A stretch of DNA of 57,370 nt from Bacteroidota bacterium (GTDB lineage: Bacteria; Bacteroidota; Bacteroidia; Chitinophagales; Saprospiraceae): contig WGNL01000040.1 in the NCBI GenBank assembly GCA_016124585.1, positions 1 through 57,370 on the forward strand, written 5' to 3'. Positions 7,739 to 16,286 of the stretch are shown piece by piece. The position numbers and the translations under genes were made by a program. Under the pieces are notes generated by a model. That model was given only the letters and a program-made list of their open reading frames with translations. It was not told the origin of the DNA and ran no database searches. The first letter of the stretch is position 1. Every line of letters begins with the position of its first letter.

Positions 7739-8947
7739 TTGACTTTAAACACTAAATTTATCCAATCCTCATTTTTCTTTTTGTTGTTAGGAATCTTAAT
7801 AAGTTGCAACAACATAATAACAGTTCCGAAATCTCCTTATCCGATTAGCAACGATGATTTTACAACCAAAACAATTGCGGGTGGATTTACCATTCCGTAT
7901 GGCATAGCCATTGTCAACGACAATGAATATTTTATCACAGATAGAATTGGAAAATTATTTCACTTTAAAGACAGCATATTAAATGAAATAGGCGGGATAC
8001 CGGAGGTAGCGACTTTTGGTACGCCAGGATTAGCAGCCATTATGCACGGTGGATTAATGGATTTAAGCCTTCACCCGAATTATAAAAATAATGCCTGGAT
8101 ATACATGGCCTATTTACCCTTAGATGGCTATGCAAAGGTTTCCAGGTTCAAGGTAGCTGATAACAAAGCCATTGAGTTCGAAGATATTTTTAAAACAAGG
8201 GGCCAATGTTATTTTGGAAATGGCATGCGAATAGTATGGGAAGATAGTACGCATTTTTTCCTGAATATTGGCTGTTCAAATTTTTCCACTGCTGCGAACC
8301 CTGTAATGTTTGCACAAGATTTTAATGTGGATGCTGGCAAAATCCACCGATTAAATGAAGATGGCAGCGTCCCAACGGATAATCCAATCTTGGAGAGTAT
8401 GGATGCTCCAAGTTCTATATGGAGTTATGGACATCGGGATGTACAGGGGCTTTATTATGAAGCATCTACAAAGACCTTATTTGGCGTGGAACATGGCCCA
8501 AAAGGAGGGGATGAATTCAATATCATCGAAAAGGGAAAGAATTATGGTTGGCCTCTTTTTTCTTATGGAATCAATTATTATGGGGAGGTTGTATCGCTCA
8601 TCTCCAAAGATTCAGCAGCCACCTTTACGGTTTTGCCAGAACATTATTGGACTGTACCAACCAATGACGGCGGGCAAGCCATTGCTCCCGCCTGTTTATT
8701 AAAGGTCGATGGCAGCAATATTCCAGCTTGGAACGGCCATTTTTTATTAGGTTCACTGGCATTTAGAAGATTAATGCTTTACAATCGTGAGACGGATGAA
8801 ACGTATGGATTGAACATTGAAGGACGAGTAAGAACCGTCAAGCAATTGCCCGGTGGAGATATCATTGCCCTGATTGAGCGTAACGACCTTCGTAAATCAA
8901 ATGGTAAGATTGTCAGGATAGTAAATAGCAATAAAAGCAATTATTGA
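7739..8947 (+). CDS. PQQ-dependent sugar (aldose) dehydrogenase-like lipoprotein
   Basis: 402 residues. The start is a TTG at 7739; no better ATG precedes the signal peptide, whose lipobox GILISC ends at C23. The mature protein is a six-bladed propeller of the glucose/sorbosone dehydrogenase family: GLMDLSLHPNY, GNGMRIVWEDSTHFFLNIGC, then IWSYGHRDVQGLYYEASTK, VEHGPKGGDEFNIIEKGKNYGWP and AWNGHFLLGSL. The H-R-D...Q-G and E-H-G-P-x-G-G-D-E blocks are the PQQ and calcium neighbourhood in this family. The enzyme would oxidise aldoses in the periplasm using PQQ taken from the medium; no PQQ genes are in the window. It begins a lower-GC block that runs to about 11.9 kb. Confidence 0.85.
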   Translation: MTLNTKFIQSSFFFLLLGILISCNNIITVPKSPYPISNDDFTTKTIAGGFTIPYGIAIVNDNEYFITDRIGKLFHFKDSILNEIGGIPEVATFGTPGLAAIMHGGLMDLSLHPNYKNNAWIYMAYLPLDGYAKVSRFKVADNKAIEFEDIFKTRGQCYFGNGMRIVWEDSTHFFLNIGCSNFSTAANPVMFAQDFNVDAGKIHRLNEDGSVPTDNPILESMDAPSSIWSYGHRDVQGLYYEASTKTLFGVEHGPKGGDEFNIIEKGKNYGWPLFSYGINYYGEVVSLISKDSAATFTVLPEHYWTVPTNDGGQAIAPACLLKVDGSNIPAWNGHFLLGSLAFRRLMLYNRETDETYGLNIEGRVRTVKQLPGGDIIALIERNDLRKSNGKIVRIVNSNKSNY

Positions 8948-8998
8948 CAATATATCCCTCTGACTTTTTCTGCCATTAAGAATTAATTCAAATAAGTA

Positions 8999-9979
8999 AT
9001 GTCAAAAATGAAAGCTGCAATCCGCAGAAATTACTGTTCACCGGATCAGATTAAAGTTGAATCTGTCGAAAAGCCCACTCCAAAAGAAGATGAGGTCTTA
9101 ATTAAGGTTTATGCCTGCACGGTCAATAGGACGGATTGTGCAAACCTAACGGCCAAGCCATTTATTATGAGATTTGTTTTGGGGTTCTTTAAACCAAGAA
9201 AAATAATTTTAGGAACCGACTTCGCTGGCCAAATCATCTCAAAAGGGAAAGGTGTAAAGTCATTTGAAATCGGTGATAAAGTATTTGGCTTTTTTGATAC
9301 AGGCGTTGAGTCTCAAGCTGAGTATTTAACAGTGTCTGAAGAAGATATATTTTCCATTCCTGAAAAGATAGATTATAAACAAGCAGCTGCAAGCTTAGAA
9401 GGTGCTCATTATGCTTATACTTTTATCCATAAAGTAAAAATCGAGAAAGGGCAAAGTATTCTTATCAATGGGGCAACTGGTGGGATTGGTTCTGCACTAA
9501 TACAATTTGTAAGACAATATGATGTCAAAATTACAGCTACCTGCAATACTAAAAATATTGAATTGATAAAATCTTTAGGTGCGGATAAAATTTATGATTA
9601 CACAAAAGAGGATTTTACTAAAGGTGATGACAGATACGATTTTGTGTTTGATACGGTAGGCAAAAGCACTTTTGGTAAATGTAAACCTTTGCTAAAAGAT
9701 GGAGGCGTTTACATTTCTTCTGAATTAGGCCCTTTTGCACAAAATGTTTTTTATCCTTTGATGAATTCGTTTTCAAATAAAAAAGTGATTTTCCCAGTAC
9801 CATACAGCAGACAGAAAACAATACCTTATATCAGTAATTTTTTGGAGCAAGGGAAGTTCAAGCCCGTGATTGATAGGGAATTTACTTTAGATGATATTTC
9901 CAAAGCTTATGGATACGTAATTAAAGGAGAAAAAACTGGAAACGTTTTAGTTAATGTAGCGACTATTGAGCCCCCTTAA
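8999..9979 (+). CDS. Zinc-independent MDR oxidoreductase (quinone reductase-like)
   Basis: 326 residues of the medium-chain dehydrogenase/reductase superfamily. The N-terminal catalytic domain has ILGTDFAGQIISKGKGVKSFEIGDKVFG. The Rossmann part begins with the motif INGATGGIGSALIQFVRQY and shows FVFDTVGKSTF. The usual Cys/His set of the zinc alcohol dehydrogenases is missing, so a quinone-oxidoreductase or enone-reductase activity with NADPH is more likely than alcohol oxidation. It lies 51 bp after the sugar dehydrogenase. Substrate unknown. Confidence 0.85.
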   Translation: MSKMKAAIRRNYCSPDQIKVESVEKPTPKEDEVLIKVYACTVNRTDCANLTAKPFIMRFVLGFFKPRKIILGTDFAGQIISKGKGVKSFEIGDKVFGFFDTGVESQAEYLTVSEEDIFSIPEKIDYKQAAASLEGAHYAYTFIHKVKIEKGQSILINGATGGIGSALIQFVRQYDVKITATCNTKNIELIKSLGADKIYDYTKEDFTKGDDRYDFVFDTVGKSTFGKCKPLLKDGGVYISSELGPFAQNVFYPLMNSFSNKKVIFPVPYSRQKTIPYISNFLEQGKFKPVIDREFTLDDISKAYGYVIKGEKTGNVLVNVATIEPP

Positions 9980-10071
9980 CAGCGCTAAGATTTAGGAGTT
10001 GTTAAAAAAAGAAGCTAAAATTATCATTTTTTCTTTTGAGTTGCAGTAGGTGGATAAATAGCTGTTTAGTT

Positions 10072-10079
10072 TACCTTTG
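10072..10079 (+). promoter_or_regulatory. -7 box before the metallo-beta-lactamase gene
   Basis: TACCTTTG is a full match to TAnnTTTG, 49 nt before the ATG at 10129. No good -33 TTG is at the expected distance. Confidence 0.4.
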
Positions 10080-10128
10080 CGTCTAAATCCTATGTAGCCT
10101 CAATGATTGAGACAATGACTCAAAGAAA

Positions 10129-10863
10129 ATGAAAAAATTAAAACTGACGATATTTTTCTCAATGGTTTTTGCATGCGTTTTTGGTCAAAACGCTACACCA
10201 AAACTTGTAATAACACCACTGAAAGGTGATTTTTATATTTACACCACTTACAATAACTATAAGGGAACTCTATTCCCTTCTAATGGGATGTATTTGATTA
10301 CCGATGCAGGTGCTGTTATTATCGACTCGCCTTGGGACACAACCCAATTTCAACCCTTGCTTGATAGTATTAAAGCAAGGCATGGAAAAGATGCCATCAT
10401 GTGCTTGGCCACGCATTCACATGAGGATAGAACGGCTGCGCTTGAATATTATCAATCAAAAGGAATCAAAACCTATACAACCAAACAAACGGACGAAATA
10501 AGTAAGCAGCGTAATGAAAAAAGGGCGGCTTATATCATAGAGAACGATATGGTCTTTTCTGTTGGGCAATACAAATTTCAAACTTATTATGGTGGCTCTG
10601 GGCATACACCCGATAATATAGTTGTCTGGTTTGAAAATGAAAAGGTGTTGTATGGTGGATGTCTGGTAAAAAGCACGGAAGCAGAAACACTTGGTAATTT
10701 AGCGGATGCGGATACGGCAGCGTGGCCTAAAAGCATAAAACAGATTCAAAAGAAATTTAAAAGCCCAAAATATATCATACCCGGACATCAGTCTTGGAAG
10801 AGTCGAAAATCATTAAAACATACACTTTCTTTGATTAAACGTTATCAAAAACAGGAAAAATAA
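10129..10863 (+). CDS. Subclass B1 metallo-beta-lactamase
   Basis: 244 residues with a signal peptide ending FGQ at 20. All zinc ligands of subclass B1 are in place: H96-x-H98-x-D100 in ATHSHEDRTAAL, H159 in GSGHTPDNIVVW, C178 in YGGCLVKS and H220 in IPGHQSW. K181 and N190 fall at the places of the substrate-binding Lys224 and Asn233 of standard numbering. Length and motifs resemble the chromosomal BlaB-type enzymes of Flavobacteriia. It should be a periplasmic enzyme that opens beta-lactam rings, including carbapenems, though activity has not been shown. The next gene starts within 10 bp, suggesting co-transcription. Confidence 0.9.
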   Translation: MKKLKLTIFFSMVFACVFGQNATPKLVITPLKGDFYIYTTYNNYKGTLFPSNGMYLITDAGAVIIDSPWDTTQFQPLLDSIKARHGKDAIMCLATHSHEDRTAALEYYQSKGIKTYTTKQTDEISKQRNEKRAAYIIENDMVFSVGQYKFQTYYGGSGHTPDNIVVWFENEKVLYGGCLVKSTEAETLGNLADADTAAWPKSIKQIQKKFKSPKYIIPGHQSWKSRKSLKHTLSLIKRYQKQEK

Positions 10864-10872
10864 TTTGTGCAA

Positions 10873-11346
10873 ATGAAAAAATACACATTCATAATAACGA
10901 TAATTGCAACATCATTTTGCTTTGGATTTGCATGCAAGGCAATTATGACAAAACAATTAAACGAGCAAACAAAAATGAAAAAAGTAACAGGCATCGGTGG
11001 AGTCTTTTTTAAGTGCAAAGACCCGAAGAAAATGAGGGAATGGTATAATACACATTTAGGGATTGAGTCTTCGGAATATGGCGCTAATTTCGAATGGCGG
11101 GATGCGGAAAACCCTGACAAAGAAGGTTCGACGGCTTGGAATCCTTTCCCAGAGACGACAAAATATTTTGAACCTTCGACCAAGGATTTCATGATAAACT
11201 ACCGGGTGGAAAACTTAGAAGCTTTGGTTGAGGAACTGAGAGCTGCTGGTGTGACCGTAGTGGATAATATTGAGACCTACGACTACGGGAAATTTGTGCA
11301 TATTCTTGACATGGAGGGAAACAAAATAGAGCTTTGGGAACCTTAA
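10873..11346 (+). CDS. VOC (glyoxalase/bleomycin resistance) family protein
   Basis: Starts at ATG 10873 (a GTG at 10867 is also possible); 157 residues. The N-terminus MKKYTFIITIIATSFCFGFAC looks like a signal or lipoprotein peptide, unusual for VOC proteins. An internal ATG at 10975 (MKKVTGIGG) would give the standard cytoplasmic form. The VOC fold shows as GIGGVFFKCKDPKKMREWYNTHLGIE and, at the end, YGKFVHILDMEGNKIELWEP with the usual Glu near the terminus. Members bind metals and act on small electrophiles or sequester antibiotics. It directly follows the beta-lactamase; function unknown. Confidence 0.75.
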   Translation: MKKYTFIITIIATSFCFGFACKAIMTKQLNEQTKMKKVTGIGGVFFKCKDPKKMREWYNTHLGIESSEYGANFEWRDAENPDKEGSTAWNPFPETTKYFEPSTKDFMINYRVENLEALVEELRAAGVTVVDNIETYDYGKFVHILDMEGNKIELWEP

Positions 11347-11403
11347 TCAAGTCGGGCTGCAATTTCAAGTTACATATCAACTACCATTAAAAAAACAAAA
11401 AAA

Positions 11404-11871
11404 ATGGATGTCAGAATTCAGAAAATAAGAAAATTCAGGGAGTTCCTATTGAAACAAATCGAAGGACTTTCTGCTGAACAATTAAATAAAATTCCTGAAG
11501 GGTACAGCAATAATATTATCTGGAATATAGGCCATTTGATTTGTTCGCAGCAAAGCTTGTGTTATTTCAGGTCTGGTCTAACTATAAAGGTGGATGATAA
11601 ATATTATTCGCCTTACAAGACCTTTACAAAACCTGACGGATTCATTGATGAACAGGAGATAGCAATTATTAAAAATTTATTGCTAACTACCATCGATGAT
11701 TGGCAGCTTGATTATGCCAATAATATTTTTAATAACTATTCTGCATCTGAAGGAATACTAAAGGTATATGGTGTGGAACTATCTACGATAGAGGATGCTA
11801 TTGAGTTTTTGTTATATCATGAAGGTTTTCATAGCGGTTATATTATTTCATTGATTCATCTTGTAAAGTAG
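11404..11871 (+). CDS. DinB-like family protein
   Basis: 155 residues, a four-helix DinB/YfiT-type protein. The three metal-binding His of the fold are H44 (WNIGHLI), H139 (LLYHEGF) and H143 (GFHSGYI). Such proteins are often thiol transferases using bacillithiol, mycothiol or glutathione, or are uncharacterised. It is read in the same direction as the lactamase and VOC genes with a 57-bp gap. Substrate unknown. Confidence 0.8.
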   Translation: MDVRIQKIRKFREFLLKQIEGLSAEQLNKIPEGYSNNIIWNIGHLICSQQSLCYFRSGLTIKVDDKYYSPYKTFTKPDGFIDEQEIAIIKNLLLTTIDDWQLDYANNIFNNYSASEGILKVYGVELSTIEDAIEFLLYHEGFHSGYIISLIHLVK

Positions 11872-12133
11872 AATAAGTACAGCCTAGATTTTTGTTTTTT
11901 TAAGAAAAAAAACAAGAAACAATAATCCATACCTTATCAATTTGATATTCCATTATTGCGTTATTTTCAGCTATGTAAATTATGACAGCTTAAGTACGGT
12001 TTATTATCTTAAACTTGATTGAACCTTCACTTTACTACCCTGTTCCATTGTTGATAGAAAAACAGATTGAACAAATAGCTCGCCCTGTAAAGCAACTATT
12101 GCGTTCATTCTTTCAAATCATCAAGCAAATTCA

Positions 12134-13309
12134 ATGGTAGTTCAACAATACGATGTAGTGGTGATTGGTTCAGGTCCTGCGGGTGCTACGACGGCAAGGA
12201 TAGCTGCGGAAAACGGTTTGAAAGTATTGCTTTGCGACAAGCGCCAGGAATTAGGAGCACCTATTCAGTGCAGTGGTGCGGTAAGCAGGCATGGTTTAGA
12301 GTCAGCGGGAGTCGAGCCTTCTGACGAATATATTTTGGAGCCAATCTATGGTTTTGGAATTTATGATTCGAATGGTGATTCAACGACTATTGACTATCGC
12401 CAAATTAAACCAGACGAATATGGTGAGGGAGAAAACCGGAAGCCTCTGGGTTATGTCGTTGACCGCCGCCGTTTTGATAGGTATTTGATGACGATGGCGG
12501 AAAGAGCTGGAGTAGAAGTTTGGTTGAAAACAGAAGGCATTGGTTATCAACCAATTGAGGATGGAACTTGTGAAATTCAACTTCGTCGGTTCAATGAAAA
12601 ATTAACTGTAAAAGCCAAGGTTTTAGTCGGTGCAGATGGGCTGCAATCGCAAGTCGGAAAATGGGCAGGGTTGCGAACGCATATAAAATTGACCGAATTG
12701 GCCAGTTGTCTTCAGTTCATAGTTGATAAGGTGGAAACAGCTGGATTGTTGGAAATCGTGACAGGTCATGAATGGGCGCCGGGCGGCTACGCATGGGTAT
12801 TCCCAAAGGGAAATGGATACGCAGAAATCGGACTCGGCGTAATTCGAACCATGACCAAACTGAATGCCCAAGAACAGCTTGACCATTTTATCAAGCAGTC
12901 TTTTTTCAAAGAAAGATTCAGCAATTGTCGCATCTTGGAAGTGCAGGGTGGGGGAGTGCCATTGGCTGCGCCACTTAAAACACAATATGCTGACAACCTG
13001 ATATTGGTGGGGGATTCAGCCCGTCATGTGAATCCAATTACTGGCGGTGGAATCCATACAGCATTGAGTAGCGGCGTCATTGCTGGTAATTTTCTGGGTG
13101 AATTATTGAAAACCCATAAAATCCCGAACAGGAAAAACCTCAAAACATACCAAGACCTATGGCTGGAAGATATGGGCAATAAAATGTGGCAATTATATGA
13201 GGTAAAAAAAGAGATTTTCAATACTTCAGATATAGCTGTCAGAGATAAAATGCTTTATAATACCATGTCTGAATATTTCAGTCCTAATTCTGAGTATAAG
13301 AAAATATAG
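12134..13309 (+). CDS. Geranylgeranyl reductase-family flavoprotein
   Basis: 391 residues. An FAD-binding Rossmann start (VVVIGSGPAGATTARIA), GAPIQCSGAV with the family's C46, GYVVDRRRFDRYL, the substrate motif Y-x-W-x-F-P (219-224) followed by G-x-G (233-235), and the second FAD motif GDSARHVNPITGGGIHTA (from 293) are all present. That set is typical of geranylgeranyl reductases (ChlP and archaeal lipid reductases), which saturate the prenyl chain of geranylgeranyl diphosphate or of a prenylated lipid. It is the first gene of an operon with a ferredoxin, a tocopherol-type methyltransferase and a homogentisate-type prenyltransferase, so a phytyl or partly reduced chain for a prenylquinol is the likely product. 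Ferredoxin is the likely electron donor. Confidence 0.85.
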   Translation: MVVQQYDVVVIGSGPAGATTARIAAENGLKVLLCDKRQELGAPIQCSGAVSRHGLESAGVEPSDEYILEPIYGFGIYDSNGDSTTIDYRQIKPDEYGEGENRKPLGYVVDRRRFDRYLMTMAERAGVEVWLKTEGIGYQPIEDGTCEIQLRRFNEKLTVKAKVLVGADGLQSQVGKWAGLRTHIKLTELASCLQFIVDKVETAGLLEIVTGHEWAPGGYAWVFPKGNGYAEIGLGVIRTMTKLNAQEQLDHFIKQSFFKERFSNCRILEVQGGGVPLAAPLKTQYADNLILVGDSARHVNPITGGGIHTALSSGVIAGNFLGELLKTHKIPNRKNLKTYQDLWLEDMGNKMWQLYEVKKEIFNTSDIAVRDKMLYNTMSEYFSPNSEYKKI

Positions 13310-13310
13310 T

Positions 13311-13383
13311 GATTGAAGGATTGAATGGGTGAAGGATTGAATAATTTATATGGTAGTCCTTACATTCATTCAATCCTTCAATC
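13311..13383. repeat. Intergenic inverted repeat with GATTGAAG units
   Basis: A perfect 17-bp inverted repeat (13311-13327 with 13367-13383) made of GGATTGAA-like words, placed between the reductase and ferredoxin genes. A second, shorter pair (TGAAGGATTGAA and its complement) is nested. It ends 15 nt before the ferredoxin start and could form a hairpin in the operon mRNA. Confidence 0.6.
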
Positions 13384-13397
13384 CTTCAATCATTACC

Positions 13398-13664
13398 ATG
13401 AAGCAACCCGTCATATTTCAAATCGGTTGGAATGCCTGCATCAAATGCGGGGCATGTGTGGCCGTATGCCCGCAGGAAGCGGGTTTTATCAGTGATTTCG
13501 ATACGATTGCTGTTGGAAAACCATGCGATATAGCCTGTATGGTCTGTGAGGATATTTGCCCGGTTTCCACTATCACCCATGAATTGGTGGAGGCGGGTAT
13601 GAATGGCAGGGGAACGCCCTATTTTACATTTAATGGAAATGGCAAAAAACTCGTGGAGGTATGA
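13398..13664 (+). CDS. Ferredoxin with two [4Fe-4S] motifs
   Basis: Starts at ATG 13398 (MKQPVIFQIG); the frame is open further upstream but that part lies in the intergenic repeat. 88 residues. The first cluster motif is C14-x2-C17-x2-C20-x3-C24-P; the second is C43-x3-C47-x2-C50-x3-C54-P. Such small ferredoxins pass electrons to reductases. A neighbouring ferredoxin is required by the Methanosarcina geranylgeranyl reductase, so this one is the probable donor for the reductase upstream. Its stop overlaps the methyltransferase start (ATGA at 13661), indicating translational coupling. Confidence 0.85.
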   Translation: MKQPVIFQIGWNACIKCGACVAVCPQEAGFISDFDTIAVGKPCDIACMVCEDICPVSTITHELVEAGMNGRGTPYFTFNGNGKKLVEV

Positions 13665-14497
13665 CTTTGAACGAGAAAATCAGGCATTTCTATGACACTT
13701 CCACGAACCTTTGGCTTGACACTTGGGGTGAACACATGCACCACGGATATTATGGAGCGAATGGCTTGGAAAAAAAGGACCACCAACAGGCTCAGACTGA
13801 CCTAGTGAATGAGCTTTTGAGTTGGGGAAATGTATTGCAAGCTAATCAAGTTTTGGATGCGGGTTGTGGTGTCGGCGGTAGTGCAAGGCATTTAGCTAAA
13901 CGATTGGGGGCAAATGTTAAAGGCTTGACGCTCAGTCCTGTACAAGCAGCCGAAGCAAAGATATTGAATAAAAAAGCAGGACTAAGTGACGAAGTAGAAG
14001 TCATCGTCAAGGATATGCTCACACTCACACCTGCTGATGGCGCATTTGATTTGGTTTGGTCAATGGAAAGCGGTGAGCATATTCCAGATAAAGTGCGGAT
14101 GTTGCAAGCTTTTTATGACGTCTTGAAACCCGGCGGTAAACTCTTGATGGCTACTTGGTGCATCCGGGATGAACCTCCAGCTTTAAACATTGAAGAGAAA
14201 AAACTGCTGAAAAAAATAGGCGAATTATACCATATCCCACCAATGATTTCCATCGAAAAATACCAAGGGTTGGCGCAAGAGGCTGGGTTTTCTGAGGTGA
14301 AAACAGGTGATTGGACAAAGGCAGTCTCACCTTTTTGGAAAGCAGTGTTGCTATCCGCCATGCGTTTCTCCAGTATAATTGGATTACTAAAAGCTGGATG
14401 GCCAGCCATCCGAGGGGCTTGGGCATTGCAGTATATGATGAAGGGATATCAATCGGGCGTGCTAAAATTTGGCGTACTACAAGCAAAAAAAGCATGA
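13661..14497 (+). CDS. SAM methyltransferase resembling gamma-tocopherol / MPBQ methyltransferase
   Basis: 278 residues. The start FYDTSTNLW (10-18) and GEHMHHGYY (23-31) closely follows the N-terminal signature of plant and cyanobacterial gamma-tocopherol methyltransferases. SAM motif I is VLDAGCGVGGSARHLA (64-79), followed by GLTLSPVQAAEA and WSMESGEHIPDK, again tocopherol-methyltransferase-like. In that family the enzyme methylates the aromatic ring of a prenylated benzoquinol or tocopherol. Its neighbours (prenyltransferase, reductase) fit the same substrate class. Which ring position is methylated, and whether the substrate is cyclised, cannot be told. It overlaps the next gene by 4 bp (ATGA at 14494). 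Confidence 0.85.
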   Translation: MTLNEKIRHFYDTSTNLWLDTWGEHMHHGYYGANGLEKKDHQQAQTDLVNELLSWGNVLQANQVLDAGCGVGGSARHLAKRLGANVKGLTLSPVQAAEAKILNKKAGLSDEVEVIVKDMLTLTPADGAFDLVWSMESGEHIPDKVRMLQAFYDVLKPGGKLLMATWCIRDEPPALNIEEKKLLKKIGELYHIPPMISIEKYQGLAQEAGFSEVKTGDWTKAVSPFWKAVLLSAMRFSSIIGLLKAGWPAIRGAWALQYMMKGYQSGVLKFGVLQAKKA

Positions 14498-15384
14498 ATT
14501 TCATTGTCAATTTTATACGATTTTCTCGGCTGCACACAGTCATAGGCACCACCTTGAGTATTATTGCTTTGTATTGTCTAGCGCAATCTTATGCAGTTTT
14601 GAATATACAACATTTTAGCCTGCTTTTACTGACAATTATATGTTGTCTAGGTTCCAATATCTATATCGTCGGACTGAATCAAATCACTGATGTTGAAATA
14701 GACCGCATCAACAAACCTTATCTGCCATTGGCTTCTGGCGCTTTTTCGATGCGGCTCGGATATATCATCATCACAGTATCTGTACTGATTTCATTGATAT
14801 TGGCTCTGTTTTTTGGGAAATACTTATTGCTGACCGTTTTGTTGAGTTTGGCATTGGGTACGGCATATTCACTACCGCCATTTCGATTAAAGCGCTTCTA
14901 TTTTTGGGCTGCCTTTTGCATCATTGCTGTGCGTGGATTGATAGTGAACTTGTTGCTATTTCTGCATTTTCATCATACTATCAACAATAGACAGGATATT
15001 CCTGTAAACGTATGGCTTCTGACTGCCGTTATCTTTGTTTACAGTGTCGTAATTGCATGGTTTAAAGATATTCCCGACATGGAAGGCGACCAGCAATTCA
15101 AGATTAACACACTTACTTTACGGTTAGGCGCTAAGACGGTTTTCTTTATTGGAAACGGCATGATTGGCTTGATTTATATATGCCTCATATTGCTTCCTTT
15201 TTTCACTGCGCTGCACATCAATCAAGTATTCTTCTCAACTGCGCATTTAATTATGTTGCTATTATTGGGCGTCGCAGTCTACCGTACTAATTTGACCGAA
15301 AAGAAATCAATAGCCATCTTTTATCAGTTCTTCTGGCTTTTGTTTTTTATGGAATATGCCACTTTTGCTATTGCAGCTTATTGA
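14494..15384 (+). CDS. UbiA-family prenyltransferase, homogentisate phytyltransferase-like
   Basis: The ATG at 14494 overlaps the methyltransferase stop and gives 296 residues, the usual UbiA size; the longer frame from 14311 is an overlap artefact. About eight or nine membrane helices are visible. The first Asp motif is N62-QIT-D66-VEI-D70 followed by RINKPYLPLASG, a hallmark of homogentisate phytyl/geranylgeranyl transferases (VTE2 type). The second is KD192-IP-D195-MEG-D199. UbiA enzymes for menaquinone, heme O or chlorophyll have different words here. The reaction would join a prenyl diphosphate to homogentisate with loss of CO2. Tail preference (phytyl, geranylgeranyl, solanesyl) is unknown. 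No tocopherol cyclase is in the window. Confidence 0.85.
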   Translation: MNFIVNFIRFSRLHTVIGTTLSIIALYCLAQSYAVLNIQHFSLLLLTIICCLGSNIYIVGLNQITDVEIDRINKPYLPLASGAFSMRLGYIIITVSVLISLILALFFGKYLLLTVLLSLALGTAYSLPPFRLKRFYFWAAFCIIAVRGLIVNLLLFLHFHHTINNRQDIPVNVWLLTAVIFVYSVVIAWFKDIPDMEGDQQFKINTLTLRLGAKTVFFIGNGMIGLIYICLILLPFFTALHINQVFFSTAHLIMLLLLGVAVYRTNLTEKKSIAIFYQFFWLLFFMEYATFAIAAY

Positions 15385-15449
15385 TTTTTTGCTCCTGATT
15401 CTTTGATATTTAGGCATATTTGCCGCCGTCAAAATCAAATTCCTATCCA

Positions 15450-16286
15450 ATGTTGAAAAAGCTAGTCATCATTTTTCTTCTCGGTTTGTCACTTGAAAAT
15501 ACCCAAGGACAATCCCAAAGCACCCCAAACGCTTTGTCAAATAACCCATTCACAATCGGTGAAATTACGACCATCCATTCCCAAGTCCTCAACGAAGACA
15601 GAACCCTGAACATCTACCTGCCACCCAGTTACCATCCAGACTCACTTCGTAAATTCCCAGTTATCTACCTCTTGGATGGAAGCGCCGATGAGGATTTCAT
15701 TCACACAGTCGGCTTGGTGCAGTATGGTAATTTTCCTTGGATAAACCTACTTCCAGAAAGCATTGTAGTTGGCATAGCCAACGTTGACAGACGCCGGGAT
15801 TTCACCTTTCCTACCACTATTCAGGAAGACAAAACCCGAAACCCAACCTCCGGGAGTTCAACCAATTTCATCCAATTTTTAGAGAAAGAATTACTGCCCT
15901 TCATGGGACAGAACTACCTAGTTAACGACACTACTACACTTATCGGACAATCACTTGGAGGCTTGATTGCTACGGAAATTTTATTCAAAAAGCCGGACAT
16001 GTTCCATAATTATGTCATCATCAGCCCAAGCCTTTGGTGGGACAAAGAATCTTTGCTGGCGCAAATGCCGAGTTTTAAATCAGCCAATAAATCCATCTAC
16101 GTAGGAGTCGGCAAAAAAGAGCCAGTGCCTATGGAAAGGGATGCAAAAAACCTTTATCAGAAAATAAAGTCACAAAAAGTTCAGGGCTTCTATATTTATT
16201 ACAACTTGTTCAAAGAACAAGGTCATGCTGATATAATGCACTTGGCCTTATATGATGCTTTTACCAAAATTTTTATGAAAAAATAA
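15450..16286 (+). CDS. Alpha/beta-hydrolase, putative esterase (Fes/IroE-like)
   Basis: Starts at ATG 15450 (MLKKLVIIFLL), giving 278 residues with a signal peptide ending near GQSQS. Motifs: RTLNIYLPPSYHPDS, FPVIYLLDG, the nucleophile elbow GQSLGG, SPSLWWDKE, and a late His in EQGHADIMH. These match the putative esterase family that includes enterochelin and feruloyl esterases, acting on esters in the periplasm. It lies 65 bp after the prenyltransferase and may or may not belong to the same unit; a near -7 box (CATATTTG at 15415-15422) suggests its own promoter. Confidence 0.8.
   Translation: MLKKLVIIFLLGLSLENTQGQSQSTPNALSNNPFTIGEITTIHSQVLNEDRTLNIYLPPSYHPDSLRKFPVIYLLDGSADEDFIHTVGLVQYGNFPWINLLPESIVVGIANVDRRRDFTFPTTIQEDKTRNPTSGSSTNFIQFLEKELLPFMGQNYLVNDTTTLIGQSLGGLIATEILFKKPDMFHNYVIISPSLWWDKESLLAQMPSFKSANKSIYVGVGKKEPVPMERDAKNLYQKIKSQKVQGFYIYYNLFKEQGHADIMHLALYDAFTKIFMKK

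Noticed and set aside
11889-11925. TTTTTTT/AAAAAAA hairpin after the DinB gene
   Set aside because: Only A/T pairs; too weak to call a terminator with confidence.
14311-14493. Longer start for the prenyltransferase gene
   Set aside because: The extension lies fully inside the methyltransferase gene in another frame; the ATG at 14494 gives the usual UbiA length and an ATGA overlap.
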